The translations under genes and the position numbers were made by a program. Shown in pieces: positions 1 through 9,075 of a DNA stretch of 64,000 nt. How positions within the stretch are numbered: position 1 is the first letter of the stretch; each line of letters opens with the position of its first letter. The notes under the pieces are model-generated. The model had not been told where the DNA came from. It saw only the letters and a program-made list of their open reading frames with translations, and did not search any database. The stretch covers positions 5,695,014 through 5,759,013 of the forward strand of contig NZ_CP025096.1 in assembly GCF_002831565.1 (NCBI RefSeq). Reading direction: 5' to 3'. Source of the stretch: Spirosoma pollinicola. GTDB taxonomy: Bacteria > Bacteroidota > Bacteroidia > Cytophagales > Spirosomataceae.

Positions 1-80
1 AGTGACGATGGAATCGATTAGTTATTAAAAAAATTTACATACAGCAGCCAGAATTAACGATCCCGTAATATAGGCGCCCC

Positions 81-88
81 TACTTTTG
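81..88 (+). promoter_or_regulatory. Bacteroidota-type -7 box upstream of susC-like gene
   Basis: The octamer TACTTTTG matches the Bacteroidota primary sigma factor consensus TAnnTTTG and lies about 100 bp before the SusC-type start codon. No clear TTG -33 element is visible at the usual 19-23 bp spacing, so this is only a candidate. Confidence 0.4.
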
Positions 89-186
89 CAGAATTAAAAC
101 GGGGTTAATGATGCCCTGTAGTTGATATAATCTATAGATCAAATTTACTTTTCTTTCTCCTCTTTCAACCATGAAAAACTATTAAC

Positions 187-3100
187 ATGATGAAACGAAT
201 ACCTCTAAAAAAGAAGCTGTCTGTAACGCTACGCATTACAATTATACAGCTATCAGCCTTGTTCGTACTGTCCAGTTTATCCTTTGCTCACGATCTGCCC
301 ATTAAAATAACCAGCGTCGACCAGACCGTAACAGGTACGATTAGTGATGATAAGGGCGAAGTACTGCCCGGCGTAAGTGTGGTTGTAAAAGGTACGCAAC
401 GCGGCACGACAACAGATGCTAATGGTCAGTACAAAATTACAGTTCCAGATGCATCAGCTACGCTCATTTTCTCGTTTGTTGGCTATTTGTCACAGGAAAT
501 TCTGGTCGGTAATCAGAGTGTACTCAGTGTAACCCTCAAGCCCGACTCCAAATCGCTGGAAGAGGTGGTGGTGGTGGGTTACGGCACCCAAAAGAAAGTT
601 AATCTTACAGGGGCGGTTGATCAGATAACGAGCGAAGTGCTCGAAAATCGCTCACTGCCTAACCTGAGCCAGGGTTTGCAGGGTACGATTCCGAACCTGA
701 ACCTGACTATGGGCGATGGCAAGCCAACCCAGTCGCCTTCGTATAACATACGCGGAACAACCTCGATTGGGCAGGGCGGCAGTGCGCTTGTACTGATCGA
801 CGGGGTTGAGGGCGACCCGAGTCGGCTTAACCCCAACGATGTAGCCACCGTTTCTGTCCTGAAAGATGCCGCTTCGGCTGCTATTTATGGAGCCAGAGGG
901 GCCTTCGGTGTGGTTCTGATTACGACCAAAAGTCCAACGAAAGACCGTACCAGTTTTACTTACTCGGTCAATCACTCCATCAAGAGCCCAACCACTGTTC
1001 CGAAATATGTAACGAATGGGTACCTGTTCGCGAAAATGTTCAACGAAGGCTGGTCGGCCTGGAACGACTATGCACAAACACCCCAGAATATTAACAAAAC
1101 GGTTCGATTTTCGCCCGCTTACCTAACAGAACTGGAGCGCCGAAACAACGACCCTACACTACCTAAAACCGCCGTTGATCCAACCACGGGAGAGTATGTG
1201 TATTACGAAAACACCGATTGGTATGGTGAACTATACAAAAAGAACACCAGTTCGACCGAACACAATCTGTCGTTTTCGGGTAGCAGCGGCAAAGCTGATT
1301 TTTACGTAACAGGCCGCTACTATTCGCAGGATGGTATTTTTAAATACAATTCCGACGACTACAAAATCCTGAGCTTACGGGCTAAAGGTTCTATCCAGCT
1401 TTACCCCTGGTTGAAGGTTGGCAACAATGCCGACTTCTCGTCAATGAAGTATCACAATCCCCTGAATACCGGCGAAGGCGGCAGCATCTGGCGAAACATC
1501 TCCGACGAAGGCCATACAGTAGCCCCAATGTTTAACCCCGATGGAACATTAAGCTATTCGGCAGCCTACACCGTAGGGGATTTCTGGTACGGTAAGAATG
1601 GTATCAACATGGATCGGCGGGTGTTTCGGAATACGGCTGATTTCTCGACAAAATTCTTCGACGATAAATTTCGGGTAAACGGAAATTTCACCTTTCAAAC
1701 TACCGACAATAACGAGTATCGGACGCGTGTGCCAGTGCCGTACAGTCGTAAACCGGGGGTTATTGAATATGTAGGTACGAACTACAATGACCTGCAAAAT
1801 CTCTATCGGCAAACGCTTTACACAGCAACGAACATTTATGCCGAATACGAACCCCGCTTCAGCCCTAATCATTACATAAAAGCACTGGTTGGCTATAACT
1901 ACGAACAATCGAACTACCGGAAGCTCGAAGTCATTCGCAATGGCCTGATTTACCCCGATGCGCAGGATATCAGCCTAGCTCTGGGTCAGTCCATAACGAC
2001 CAACGGAGGCATGGAAACCTGGGCTATAGTGGGTGGCTTTTATCGCCTGAACTACGCCTTCAGGGAACGCTATCTGCTCGAACTGAATGGCCGTTATGAT
2101 GGCTCATCAAAATTCCCCTCCGATCAACGCTATGCTTTTTTCCCATCGGTTTCGGCGGGTTGGCGCGTCTCGAACGAACCTTTCTGGAAGGTATCACCCA
2201 AAGCCATTACGGACCTGAAAATCAGGGGTTCGTTTGGTTCACTCGGCAATGGCAGCATTGGCTCCTATGCGTTTCAGGAGCAGTTCAATATCTCACAATC
2301 AGGGCGGGTGCTGAATGGCGTGAAACCACAGAGAACGGGCCAGCCTACCGTTATTCCAAACGGGTTGACATGGGAAACATCAACCACATCTGACCTTGGT
2401 GTTGACCTGGGCATGTTGAACAACCGCCTGACCTTTACGGGCGATGCCTACATCCGCACCACGAAAGGCATGTTCACAACTGGGATGACGTTACCAGCGG
2501 TTTTTGGTACCGATGTACCAAAGGGTAACTACGCCGATTTGACCACCAAAGGGTGGGAAGCGGTGCTGACCTGGCGCGATAAACTCAAGGTAGCCAGCAA
2601 GCCATTAAACTACGAAGTTCGACTGACGATGTCCGATTATCAGGCGACTATTGACAAGTTCAACAATCCGAACCAGCGCCTGACAGATTATTACGCAGGT
2701 CAGAAAGTGGGCGAAATCTGGGGCTTTGAAACGGCGGGTTTCTTCACCTCAGCTGACGACATTGCCAAATCAGCGAAACAAACGTTATACAAAGCATCCA
2801 ACACCGGCCAGTTGCTACCCGGCGATATCAAGTTCAGAGACCTCAACGGCGATGGCGTTATCAACAATGGCGACAATACGGTAGCCAACCCCGGCGACCG
2901 GCGAATTATTGGTAACTCCACTCCACGCTATACCTATGGTATTATGCTGGGTGCCGACTGGAACAACTTTTTCTTCTCGGCCTTTTTCCAGGGCGTTGGT
3001 AAGCAGGACTGGTGGCCGGGTTCAGAAGCGGGTATCTTCTGGGGGCAGTACAATCGGCCTTATAACAAGCTGCCGGAATGGCAACTGGGCAACATCTGGT

Positions 3101-3465
3101 CAGAAGATAACCCAAACGCCTACCTCCCCCGTTATCGTGGCTATGTGGCCCAAAATGGTTCCGGCGAACTGTATCAGGCACAAACAAAATACCTGCAAAG
3201 CATTGTTTATCTACGGATGAAAAACATCCAGATTGGTTACAACTTACTCCGACCGCTCATTCAGAAGGTAGGGATGAACAGCGCCCGGATTTTTGTATCG
3301 GGTGAGAATCTATTAACCTGGGCAGGCTTGTATAAAATCATTAAAGACCTCGATGTTGAAAATACCGGCGCATCTGACCGGGTATTAACAGACGGCAACA
3401 ACGGAAATGGTAATAACTACCCGATACTGAAAAGTTTCACAATGGGATTATCCGCCACTTTCTAA
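187..3465 (+). CDS. SusC/RagA-family TonB-linked outer membrane transporter
   Basis: This is a TonB-dependent outer membrane importer of the SusC/RagA class, which takes up oligomers such as glycans or peptides together with its SusD partner. At 1092 residues it has the usual family length. A basic N-terminus and hydrophobic stretch (about residues 8-34) form the signal peptide. A carboxypeptidase-regulatory-like beta domain (about 45-118) follows, then the family motif EEVVVVGYGTQKK near residue 125, the plug domain (about 140-255) and a long beta-barrel ending in an aromatic residue (SATF). A second ATG directly follows the first, so the start could be 190. The lipoprotein partner begins 19 bp after the stop, which indicates an operon. 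The substrate cannot be read from sequence, and no sigma/anti-sigma pair or glycoside hydrolase is adjacent. Confidence 0.96.
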   Translation: MMKRIPLKKKLSVTLRITIIQLSALFVLSSLSFAHDLPIKITSVDQTVTGTISDDKGEVLPGVSVVVKGTQRGTTTDANGQYKITVPDASATLIFSFVGYLSQEILVGNQSVLSVTLKPDSKSLEEVVVVGYGTQKKVNLTGAVDQITSEVLENRSLPNLSQGLQGTIPNLNLTMGDGKPTQSPSYNIRGTTSIGQGGSALVLIDGVEGDPSRLNPNDVATVSVLKDAASAAIYGARGAFGVVLITTKSPTKDRTSFTYSVNHSIKSPTTVPKYVTNGYLFAKMFNEGWSAWNDYAQTPQNINKTVRFSPAYLTELERRNNDPTLPKTAVDPTTGEYVYYENTDWYGELYKKNTSSTEHNLSFSGSSGKADFYVTGRYYSQDGIFKYNSDDYKILSLRAKGSIQLYPWLKVGNNADFSSMKYHNPLNTGEGGSIWRNISDEGHTVAPMFNPDGTLSYSAAYTVGDFWYGKNGINMDRRVFRNTADFSTKFFDDKFRVNGNFTFQTTDNNEYRTRVPVPYSRKPGVIEYVGTNYNDLQNLYRQTLYTATNIYAEYEPRFSPNHYIKALVGYNYEQSNYRKLEVIRNGLIYPDAQDISLALGQSITTNGGMETWAIVGGFYRLNYAFRERYLLELNGRYDGSSKFPSDQRYAFFPSVSAGWRVSNEPFWKVSPKAITDLKIRGSFGSLGNGSIGSYAFQEQFNISQSGRVLNGVKPQRTGQPTVIPNGLTWETSTTSDLGVDLGMLNNRLTFTGDAYIRTTKGMFTTGMTLPAVFGTDVPKGNYADLTTKGWEAVLTWRDKLKVASKPLNYEVRLTMSDYQATIDKFNNPNQRLTDYYAGQKVGEIWGFETAGFFTSADDIAKSAKQTLYKASNTGQLLPGDIKFRDLNGDGVINNGDNTVANPGDRRIIGNSTPRYTYGIMLGADWNNFFFSAFFQGVGKQDWWPGSEAGIFWGQYNRPYNKLPEWQLGNIWSEDNPNAYLPRYRGYVAQNGSGELYQAQTKYLQSIVYLRMKNIQIGYNLLRPLIQKVGMNSARIFVSGENLLTWAGLYKIIKDLDVENTGASDRVLTDGNNGNGNNYPILKSFTMGLSATF

Positions 3466-3484
3466 CCCAAAAAATCGAACGATC

Positions 3485-5272
3485 ATGAACACAAACTATA
3501 GCTGGCTTTTTTTATTTTGCCTTTTCCTGGTTGGCTGCAACGATCTGGAGCAGGTGCCTCAATCAACCGCTTCGAAAGATGCGGTATTCAGCAGCACAGG
3601 TGGACTGGATTTATATGTAAACTCCTTTTATGAAGGAGCAAATACAGGCGTCCTGCCCTCCGGCAACGATATTATTCGAAGCGATGAAATGGCTGATTTT
3701 TCGGCCCGAACCCAGGTGCCGGATTTCTTACGGGATGGTGCCTACGGACCCCGGCAAAGTACCGGCTGGGATTGGCGGCCTCTTCGAAACATCAACTATT
3801 TTATTGCTAACTGCACAAATCCGGCGGTTCCGGTCGAAACGCGTCGGCATTATATTGGTCTGGCCCGTTTTTTCAGAGCCTGGTTTTACTTCGATAAAGT
3901 AAAGCGCTTTGGTGATGTCCCCTGGATTAGCACAGCCATGAGCATTGACGATCCGGCTTTATACAACGGTCGGGATCCGCGTGCTGCTGTGATGGATTCT
4001 GTGCTGGCCGATCTGGATTATGCGACGCAGAATATTAGAACGACAAGCGATAACACCCGCAGTTTGATCACAAAGTATGTGGCCTATGGCTTTAAATCGC
4101 GGGTCTGTCTGTTTGAAGGGACATTCCGAAAATACCGCACCACGTATAACCTGGGCAGCACAGCCGACAAGTGGCTGAACGAGTCCGTGAAAGCATCTGA
4201 GGTGGCTATAAAAGAAGGTGGTTTTAGCTTGAACGAAACCGGGGGCACCGATAAATCCTATCGGCAGTTGTTCACCAACACCACCCCTGTAACCAATGAA
4301 ATCATGCTGTCGGCCGTTTCTGATGCTACACTAAGTGTATACAATGATGCTAACTGGTGGTGGACCAGCGCCACCTACGGGTCGCGGGTAAGCCTGATCA
4401 GAACCTTCGTGAACACGTATTTGAACACCGATGGCACGCCCTTTACTGACAAGCCAAACTACAAGACTCTTACGTTTATTGAGGAAGTGAAAGGCCGCGA
4501 CAAACGCCTGCAACAAACCATTCGGATGGGAAATTACACCCGTACCAACGCTGGTGCCATAGAGCCCGCGCCACCCATTTTTTCCTATACGTACACAGGT
4601 TACATGCCAATAAAGTGGTCGCTGGACGATACCTATTATGATGGTGGCACCCGAAATATCAACTCCATTTCGACAATGCGGTACGCCGAAATTTTGTTGA
4701 ACTATGCTGAAGCCAAAACCGAACTCGGAACACTCACCAACGAAGACTGGGCCAAAACGGTAGGTGCCTTACGAAAACGGGCAGGTATTACAGCAGGCTT
4801 GTCCGTCAAACCGGCAGTGGCAGACCCCTACCTGAAAGCCAACTATTTTCCGGACATTTCAGACCCGGCACTGCTGGAAGTTCGTCGCGAGCGGGGCATT
4901 GAACTGGTATTCGAAGGGTTCCGTTTTTCGGACATTATTCGCTGGAATCGGGGAGCGTTGATGGAGCAGACCTGGAACGGCTTTTATGTGCCAGCGTTAG
5001 ATACGCCACTCGATTTGAATGAGGACGGCAAAAACGACGTCGTTTTCTATAAAGTCAAACCAGCCACCCAACTGGCGGGTGTGACCTACATCAACGTTGC
5101 CGAAACAGTTAACGGCGTACCCAATCCGCAGCGGTTGAAAAACGACACCTCCGGTGAGCTGACCTGGCTGAACAACATACCGAGAAAATGGGATGAGAAA
5201 TTCTACCTCTACCCTATTCCCGAAAATGACCGCCTGCTGAACCCAAAAATTGGTCAAAACCCAGGCTGGTAG
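3485..5272 (+). CDS. SusD/RagB-family nutrient-binding outer membrane lipoprotein
   Basis: This surface lipoprotein acts as the substrate-capturing lid of the preceding SusC-type channel. The N-terminus has a hydrophobic segment ending in the lipobox LVGC, so Cys18 is the expected lipidated residue. The SusD-like N-terminal region includes a TPR-like segment (for example the RHYIGLARFFRAWFYFDKVK stretch around residues 119-138). The C-terminal RagB/SusD part contains the typical SISTMRYAEILLNYAEAKTELG segment and ends PENDRLLNPKIGQNPGW, a characteristic family terminus. Its 595 residues are normal for the family. It is tightly coupled to the susC-like gene upstream. Family assignment is secure; the ligand is unknown. 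Confidence 0.95.
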   Translation: MNTNYSWLFLFCLFLVGCNDLEQVPQSTASKDAVFSSTGGLDLYVNSFYEGANTGVLPSGNDIIRSDEMADFSARTQVPDFLRDGAYGPRQSTGWDWRPLRNINYFIANCTNPAVPVETRRHYIGLARFFRAWFYFDKVKRFGDVPWISTAMSIDDPALYNGRDPRAAVMDSVLADLDYATQNIRTTSDNTRSLITKYVAYGFKSRVCLFEGTFRKYRTTYNLGSTADKWLNESVKASEVAIKEGGFSLNETGGTDKSYRQLFTNTTPVTNEIMLSAVSDATLSVYNDANWWWTSATYGSRVSLIRTFVNTYLNTDGTPFTDKPNYKTLTFIEEVKGRDKRLQQTIRMGNYTRTNAGAIEPAPPIFSYTYTGYMPIKWSLDDTYYDGGTRNINSISTMRYAEILLNYAEAKTELGTLTNEDWAKTVGALRKRAGITAGLSVKPAVADPYLKANYFPDISDPALLEVRRERGIELVFEGFRFSDIIRWNRGALMEQTWNGFYVPALDTPLDLNEDGKNDVVFYKVKPATQLAGVTYINVAETVNGVPNPQRLKNDTSGELTWLNNIPRKWDEKFYLYPIPENDRLLNPKIGQNPGW

Positions 5273-5313
5273 AATATATGCCATCGTATGTTTGTATAAT
5301 TGGGAGCAGGTGG

Positions 5314-5428
5314 CTGGCGCGGGTTTGAACCCGTGCCTGTTCATGTAGCAAGCCGGGCCAGCGCCCCGGTTCGCTTGCGCCAGTAAATACTGGCTTCATG
5401 GACAGGCACGGGTAAATACCCGCGCCAG
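5314..5428. repeat. Intergenic long inverted repeat, family member 1
   Basis: Two 27-bp arms (5314-5340 and 5402-5428) face each other around a core that itself folds (AAGCCGGGCCAGCG with CCGGTTCGCTT, and CCAGTAAATACTGG). The outer arms begin with GGCGCGGG and end with CCGTGCCTGT. The same design recurs at 55326-55439, with an almost identical core, and the outer framework recurs at 63294-63417. The repeat lies between the susD-like gene and the downstream phosphatase gene. It contains no open reading frame. It may act as an RNA hairpin or be a non-autonomous repeat element. Confidence 0.8.
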
Positions 5429-5467
5429 GATGCTCCCCAACTCAATAACATTTTAAACTCAACACAA

Positions 5468-6310
5468 ATGCGCGTACTGATTTTCCTTTTGCTTGGTAGC
5501 TTACTACACACAGAACCCACGTTTGCCCAAAAAGATATGCCTATCACGGTGGCTACCTACAACCTTCGTTACGACAACAAAGGCGATGGAATCAATGCCT
5601 GGCCAAATCGAAAAGAAAATGTGAAAGGCCTGATTAAATTTCACGAATTCGATTTATTCGGGACTCAGGAAGCTTTACGGAATCAGTTGAATGATGTTGC
5701 CGAACTCGACGAATTTGCCTTTCTGGGCGCGGGGCGCGATGATGGCAGGGAAGCGGGGGAGCATTCGGCCATTTTCTATAAAAAAGACCGCTTTAAAGTC
5801 CTCCAGTCAGGCAATTTCTGGCTAAGCGAAACCCCCGATAAGCCCGGTAAAGGCTGGGACGCTACCTGCTGCAACCGCATTTGCTCCTGGGCAAAGTTCA
5901 ATGATCTGAAAACGAAGAAAGAATTTTACTTTTTCAGCGTTCACTTCGATCATCAGGGCGTCGAAGCCCGTCGGCAATCGGGCAAACTTATGGTTGAGAA
6001 GATAAAGGAAATAGCGAAGAATACGCCCGTTATTCTGGTTGGTGATTTTAACTCAACACCCGAAACGGAGCAAATTAAAACCATCCAGACCTTGCTCAAT
6101 GATTCACGTAGCGTAACCAAAATGGCTCCCTACGGACCAGAAGGCACATTTAACAGTTTTAAATTTGATGCGCCGATGGATAAGCGCATCGACTACATCT
6201 TTGTCAGCAAGCAGTTTGATGTGCTCAAGTACGGTGTCCTGACCGATGCTAAAGAGCAACGCTACCCCTCCGACCATCAGCCGGTTGAAGTGAAAGTAGT
6301 GCTGAAGTAA
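5468..6310 (+). CDS. Secreted endonuclease/exonuclease/phosphatase-family protein
   Basis: This belongs to the DNase I-like metal-dependent phosphoesterase fold, whose members hydrolyse phosphodiesters or sugar and inositol phosphates. A signal peptide spans about residues 1-21 (cut after PTFAQ). The fold's signatures are visible: TYNLRYDN near residue 30, a GTQEA motif (metal-binding Glu), the HFDH segment, VGDFNSTPET (catalytic Asp/Asn), and a C-terminal SDHQPVEV (catalytic Asp-His). The 280-residue length fits small secreted members. The gene follows the SusC/SusD pair on the same strand but is separated by an inverted repeat, so co-transcription is possible but not shown. The substrate is unknown. 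Confidence 0.9.
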   Translation: MRVLIFLLLGSLLHTEPTFAQKDMPITVATYNLRYDNKGDGINAWPNRKENVKGLIKFHEFDLFGTQEALRNQLNDVAELDEFAFLGAGRDDGREAGEHSAIFYKKDRFKVLQSGNFWLSETPDKPGKGWDATCCNRICSWAKFNDLKTKKEFYFFSVHFDHQGVEARRQSGKLMVEKIKEIAKNTPVILVGDFNSTPETEQIKTIQTLLNDSRSVTKMAPYGPEGTFNSFKFDAPMDKRIDYIFVSKQFDVLKYGVLTDAKEQRYPSDHQPVEVKVVLK

Positions 6311-6357
6311 TAAAGTAGTGCTGAAGTAATTCTGTACGGTTACAGAATTATGCATAA

Positions 6358-6482
6358 ATAACAAGCGCATTTTTGTCATCATTTTGTCATCCCGACGTAA
6401 GGAGGGATCTTCGGACAAGACGAAGTGATCCAACTTAACGAAGATCCCTCCTTACGTCGGGATGACAAAAATGCGCTTGTTA
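6358..6482. repeat. Long inverted repeat between convergent genes (likely bidirectional terminator)
   Basis: The left arm (6358-6413) and right arm (6439-6482) pair almost completely, through CCCGACGTAAGGAGGGATCT and its complement and through ACAAGCGCATTTTTGTCAT and its complement. The left arm carries an extra 11 bp that repeats CATTTTGTCAT. The repeat lies between two convergent genes, where it could stop transcription in both directions. The arms are far longer than a simple terminator needs. Confidence 0.8.
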
Positions 6483-6540
6483 TTATCAAACATTTACCGT
6501 TAATATTATTCGCAGATTCACGTTGTGGGTAACCTCAAAA

Positions 6541-8241
6541 TTACCGCGAAGACGATGACGAGACTTTAGCCGCAGCCGATTTCTCTATTACTTTCTTCAC
6601 CGCTTCCCGCTGGTCATCGCGTACGGTTGGGTAGGTAATATTAAGCTGTTCCAGATACGTTTTGTATTTGCTTGGATCGTAATAGAACTTCTCCAGCTTC
6701 GGTTTGAACTCGGTCATGATCTTCTTATTCAAATAGATAGCCGGTTGCTCTTTAGGTGAAATCAGAGGTTCGTATTTGATGTCTTTCGTCTGTTCATCTT
6801 TGTAATAGGCCCAGGCATCTTTGATAAGTTCGGGCTTGAGCAACAGGTCCAGCAGGGTCATAGCCTCCGCTTTGGCCCCATACACAATTCCCTTGTGAGC
6901 AATAGGTGTTGCCATCGAAATAGCATTGGCCCAATGGTGACCCGGCAGGCCGGGAATATTGCTTGGGTAACGCAGCACGATAGTGGGCAATGACCAGGAA
7001 ATATCGGCAATATCATCCGAGCCGCCCCCCATTGGCGTCATAGCCTGCCCGCCCATCATCACGACGGGTGCCGAGGAGGTAGGCATTCCCATCGAATCCA
7101 GTTTTACAGCCAGACCATCAATTTTTGGCGCTTGCAGTTCAATCTGCGACGCTCGCGCCAGCAATTGATCTTCGTCGGACCAGGTTGGCAAACCTACCTT
7201 CTTGATATTATCATACATAGCAGCTGCTATAGGGCGGTTGGTATGCACCGGCCAGGCCGATCCCAAAATATCATAGGTAAATTTAGTGTCGGTCATCAGG
7301 GCCGCGCCTTCGGCTATTTTCACCCCGGTTTCAAACAGTTTCTTGATTTTAGGATACGTTCGTTCGCGGAAGTAGTACCACACGGCGGCTTTGGATGGCA
7401 CCACGTTGGGCTGGTCGCCACCATCAGAAATAACGTAGTGAGAGCGCTGGGTAAGTTCAAGGTGCTCGCGCCGAAAGTTCCAGCCGATATTCATCAACTC
7501 CACCGCATCGAGGGCGGAGCGTCCGCGCCAGGGGGCACCCGCTGCGTGAGCTGCCTGCCCTTCGAAATTAAACCGAACCGACACAAGACCGTTATAGCCA
7601 TTATCGCCCCAGGACACACCGAGGTTGTTCCCCACGTGGGTGAATATACAAGCGTCCACATCTTTGAAATACCCATCCCGCACGTAGAACGCTTTGGTTC
7701 CAACAAGTTCTTCGGCAACGCCGGGCCAGAGCATGAGCGTACCGGGAATTTTGTCCCTTTCCATGAGTTTCTTCACGGCCAATACCGCCACAATGTTTAG
7801 CGCCTGACCCGAATTATGGCCTTCGCCATGACCGGGAGCCCCCTCAACGATTGGGTCTTTATACGCTACGCCGGGTTTCTGGCTGGCTTTGGGAATACAG
7901 TCAATGTCGGAGCCAATGGCAATCAGCGGCTTACCCGACCCCCAGGTAGCAATCCAGGCGGTAGGTATTCCGGAAATACCTTTTTTGATCGTGAAACCTT
8001 CTTTTTCGAGGAGAGTCGTCAGATATTTGTAGGACTCTTCTTCCTGAAAGCCAAGTTCAGCAAAGCTAAACAGCATATCGTTGATCTGCTGGGCCTGCAC
8101 TTTGTTGGCTTCTACCGCAGCCACCGCTTCGGCTTTGAGCTTTTCTAATTTATCTCCACCCTTTGCAGCTTTTTTACCTTGTCCAAAGAGTAAGGCCGGG
8201 GCTAGGAATAAGACAAATAAAAGTTTTGTACAGTTTTTCAT
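6541..8241 (-). CDS. M20-family amidohydrolase (AbgB-like), secreted
   Basis: This is a zinc-dependent M20 peptidase/amidohydrolase related to the aminobenzoyl-glutamate utilisation protein AbgB and to peptidase family M20D. The start at 8241 is preferred over an upstream ATG because it begins a clean signal peptide (MKNCTKLLFVLFLAPALLFG). Visible features are GSDIDCIP (metal-binding Asp region), GHGEGHNSG, PGVAEE (catalytic and metal Glu pair), and the lid/dimerisation domain with AAHAAGAPWRGRSALDAVE. A late HHWAN motif supplies a further metal ligand. The protein ends in a Ser-rich tail. It is convergent with the phosphatase gene. The AbgB-like family is recognisable; the actual amide substrate is not known. 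Confidence 0.88.
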   Translation of the reverse strand: MKNCTKLLFVLFLAPALLFGQGKKAAKGGDKLEKLKAEAVAAVEANKVQAQQINDMLFSFAELGFQEEESYKYLTTLLEKEGFTIKKGISGIPTAWIATWGSGKPLIAIGSDIDCIPKASQKPGVAYKDPIVEGAPGHGEGHNSGQALNIVAVLAVKKLMERDKIPGTLMLWPGVAEELVGTKAFYVRDGYFKDVDACIFTHVGNNLGVSWGDNGYNGLVSVRFNFEGQAAHAAGAPWRGRSALDAVELMNIGWNFRREHLELTQRSHYVISDGGDQPNVVPSKAAVWYYFRERTYPKIKKLFETGVKIAEGAALMTDTKFTYDILGSAWPVHTNRPIAAAMYDNIKKVGLPTWSDEDQLLARASQIELQAPKIDGLAVKLDSMGMPTSSAPVVMMGGQAMTPMGGGSDDIADISWSLPTIVLRYPSNIPGLPGHHWANAISMATPIAHKGIVYGAKAEAMTLLDLLLKPELIKDAWAYYKDEQTKDIKYEPLISPKEQPAIYLNKKIMTEFKPKLEKFYYDPSKYKTYLEQLNITYPTVRDDQREAVKKVIEKSAAAKVSSSSSR

Positions 8242-8620
8242 GGGTAATGCCAAATTTTGTTTAGGTTATTGCGCTATGAATAGTTAAATGTACTGAAAAT
8301 TAACACCCAGGGCGTATTTTGTTTTATAAAAAAAGGCAGCTCTGATAACTAGTTATCATTTTCGTCGATGAGAAATAAAACCCACTAACCTTCCCAACAA
8401 CTGAGTTGCCTGTCGAACCACTATCATACTTTGATTATATTTTGGAAACTCCTACCTTTCTTTAAGTAAATAACATACTACGCGTGGTATGTTACATGAC
8501 ATTTAAGTTAACACATACTGTATTTCTTGACAGTACACATTACTTTTCTGCCATTAAATCGAGTTCATTTACCAGCGCATTTATTATAATTCAAGCTACC
8601 TTATCGAAGCAACCTTTACC
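8242..8620. other. Intergenic region between divergent amidohydrolase and response regulator genes
   Basis: This 379-bp AT-rich stretch separates divergent genes and must hold both promoters. A short dyad (ATACTGTATTTCTTGACAGTA, around 8515-8535) is visible. I see no RNA gene and no convincing small reading frame. Confidence 0.4.
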
Positions 8621-9049
8621 ATGATTCCATCTCAGTCTGAATGCGTCTTTTTAGTGGATGACGATCAAGATGACTACTTCCTGTTTAATTACTTTTTCTC
8701 TCGGCATAACCCCGGCTGTAAGCTTAGGCTTTTACCCGACGGAGAGGAATTAGTACAGGCTCTAGAGGAAGTTTCTGAATTCCCAAAGCTGATTTTACTG
8801 GACTTGAATATGCCTTTTATGGGTGGCTTTGACGCCCTCAAATTAATTCGCCAGCAATCAAAATATGACAGCATTCCTATTGTAGTCTTCACCACGTCGC
8901 AGGAAGCGAGCGACCGTCAACGGGCCACAGCCTTGCGAGTTGCTGGCTACATGACCAAACCGAAAACGGTTGACGGGCTGGATGAGTTTGTCATTCAGGT
9001 AACTCACGACTGGCTGGAAGGCAAATGTGTCAGGACGAACGAAACTTAG
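8621..9049 (+). CDS. Single-domain response regulator (CheY-like receiver)
   Basis: This 142-residue stand-alone receiver domain relays phosphoryl groups from a histidine kinase. The acidic pair lies in VDDDQDD near residues 12-18, the phospho-acceptor Asp in LILLDLNMPF near residue 68, the conserved Thr in VVFTTSQ near residue 95, and the Lys in MTKPKTV near residue 118. No output domain follows. This resembles the short receivers of the Rcp1 type, which often partner phytochrome or PAS kinases in Cytophagales. No kinase is adjacent, so it is an orphan here. The receivers at about 45.4 and 50.0 kb belong to the same subfamily. Confidence 0.93.
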   Translation: MIPSQSECVFLVDDDQDDYFLFNYFFSRHNPGCKLRLLPDGEELVQALEEVSEFPKLILLDLNMPFMGGFDALKLIRQQSKYDSIPIVVFTTSQEASDRQRATALRVAGYMTKPKTVDGLDEFVIQVTHDWLEGKCVRTNET

Positions 9050-9075
9050 TCGAGTTTCAACACTAAGCTGTTTCT

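Noticed and set aside
7132..7800. 222-residue plus-strand frame opposite the amidohydrolase
   Set aside because: It is antisense to a clearly conserved enzyme and its protein sequence has no domain character.
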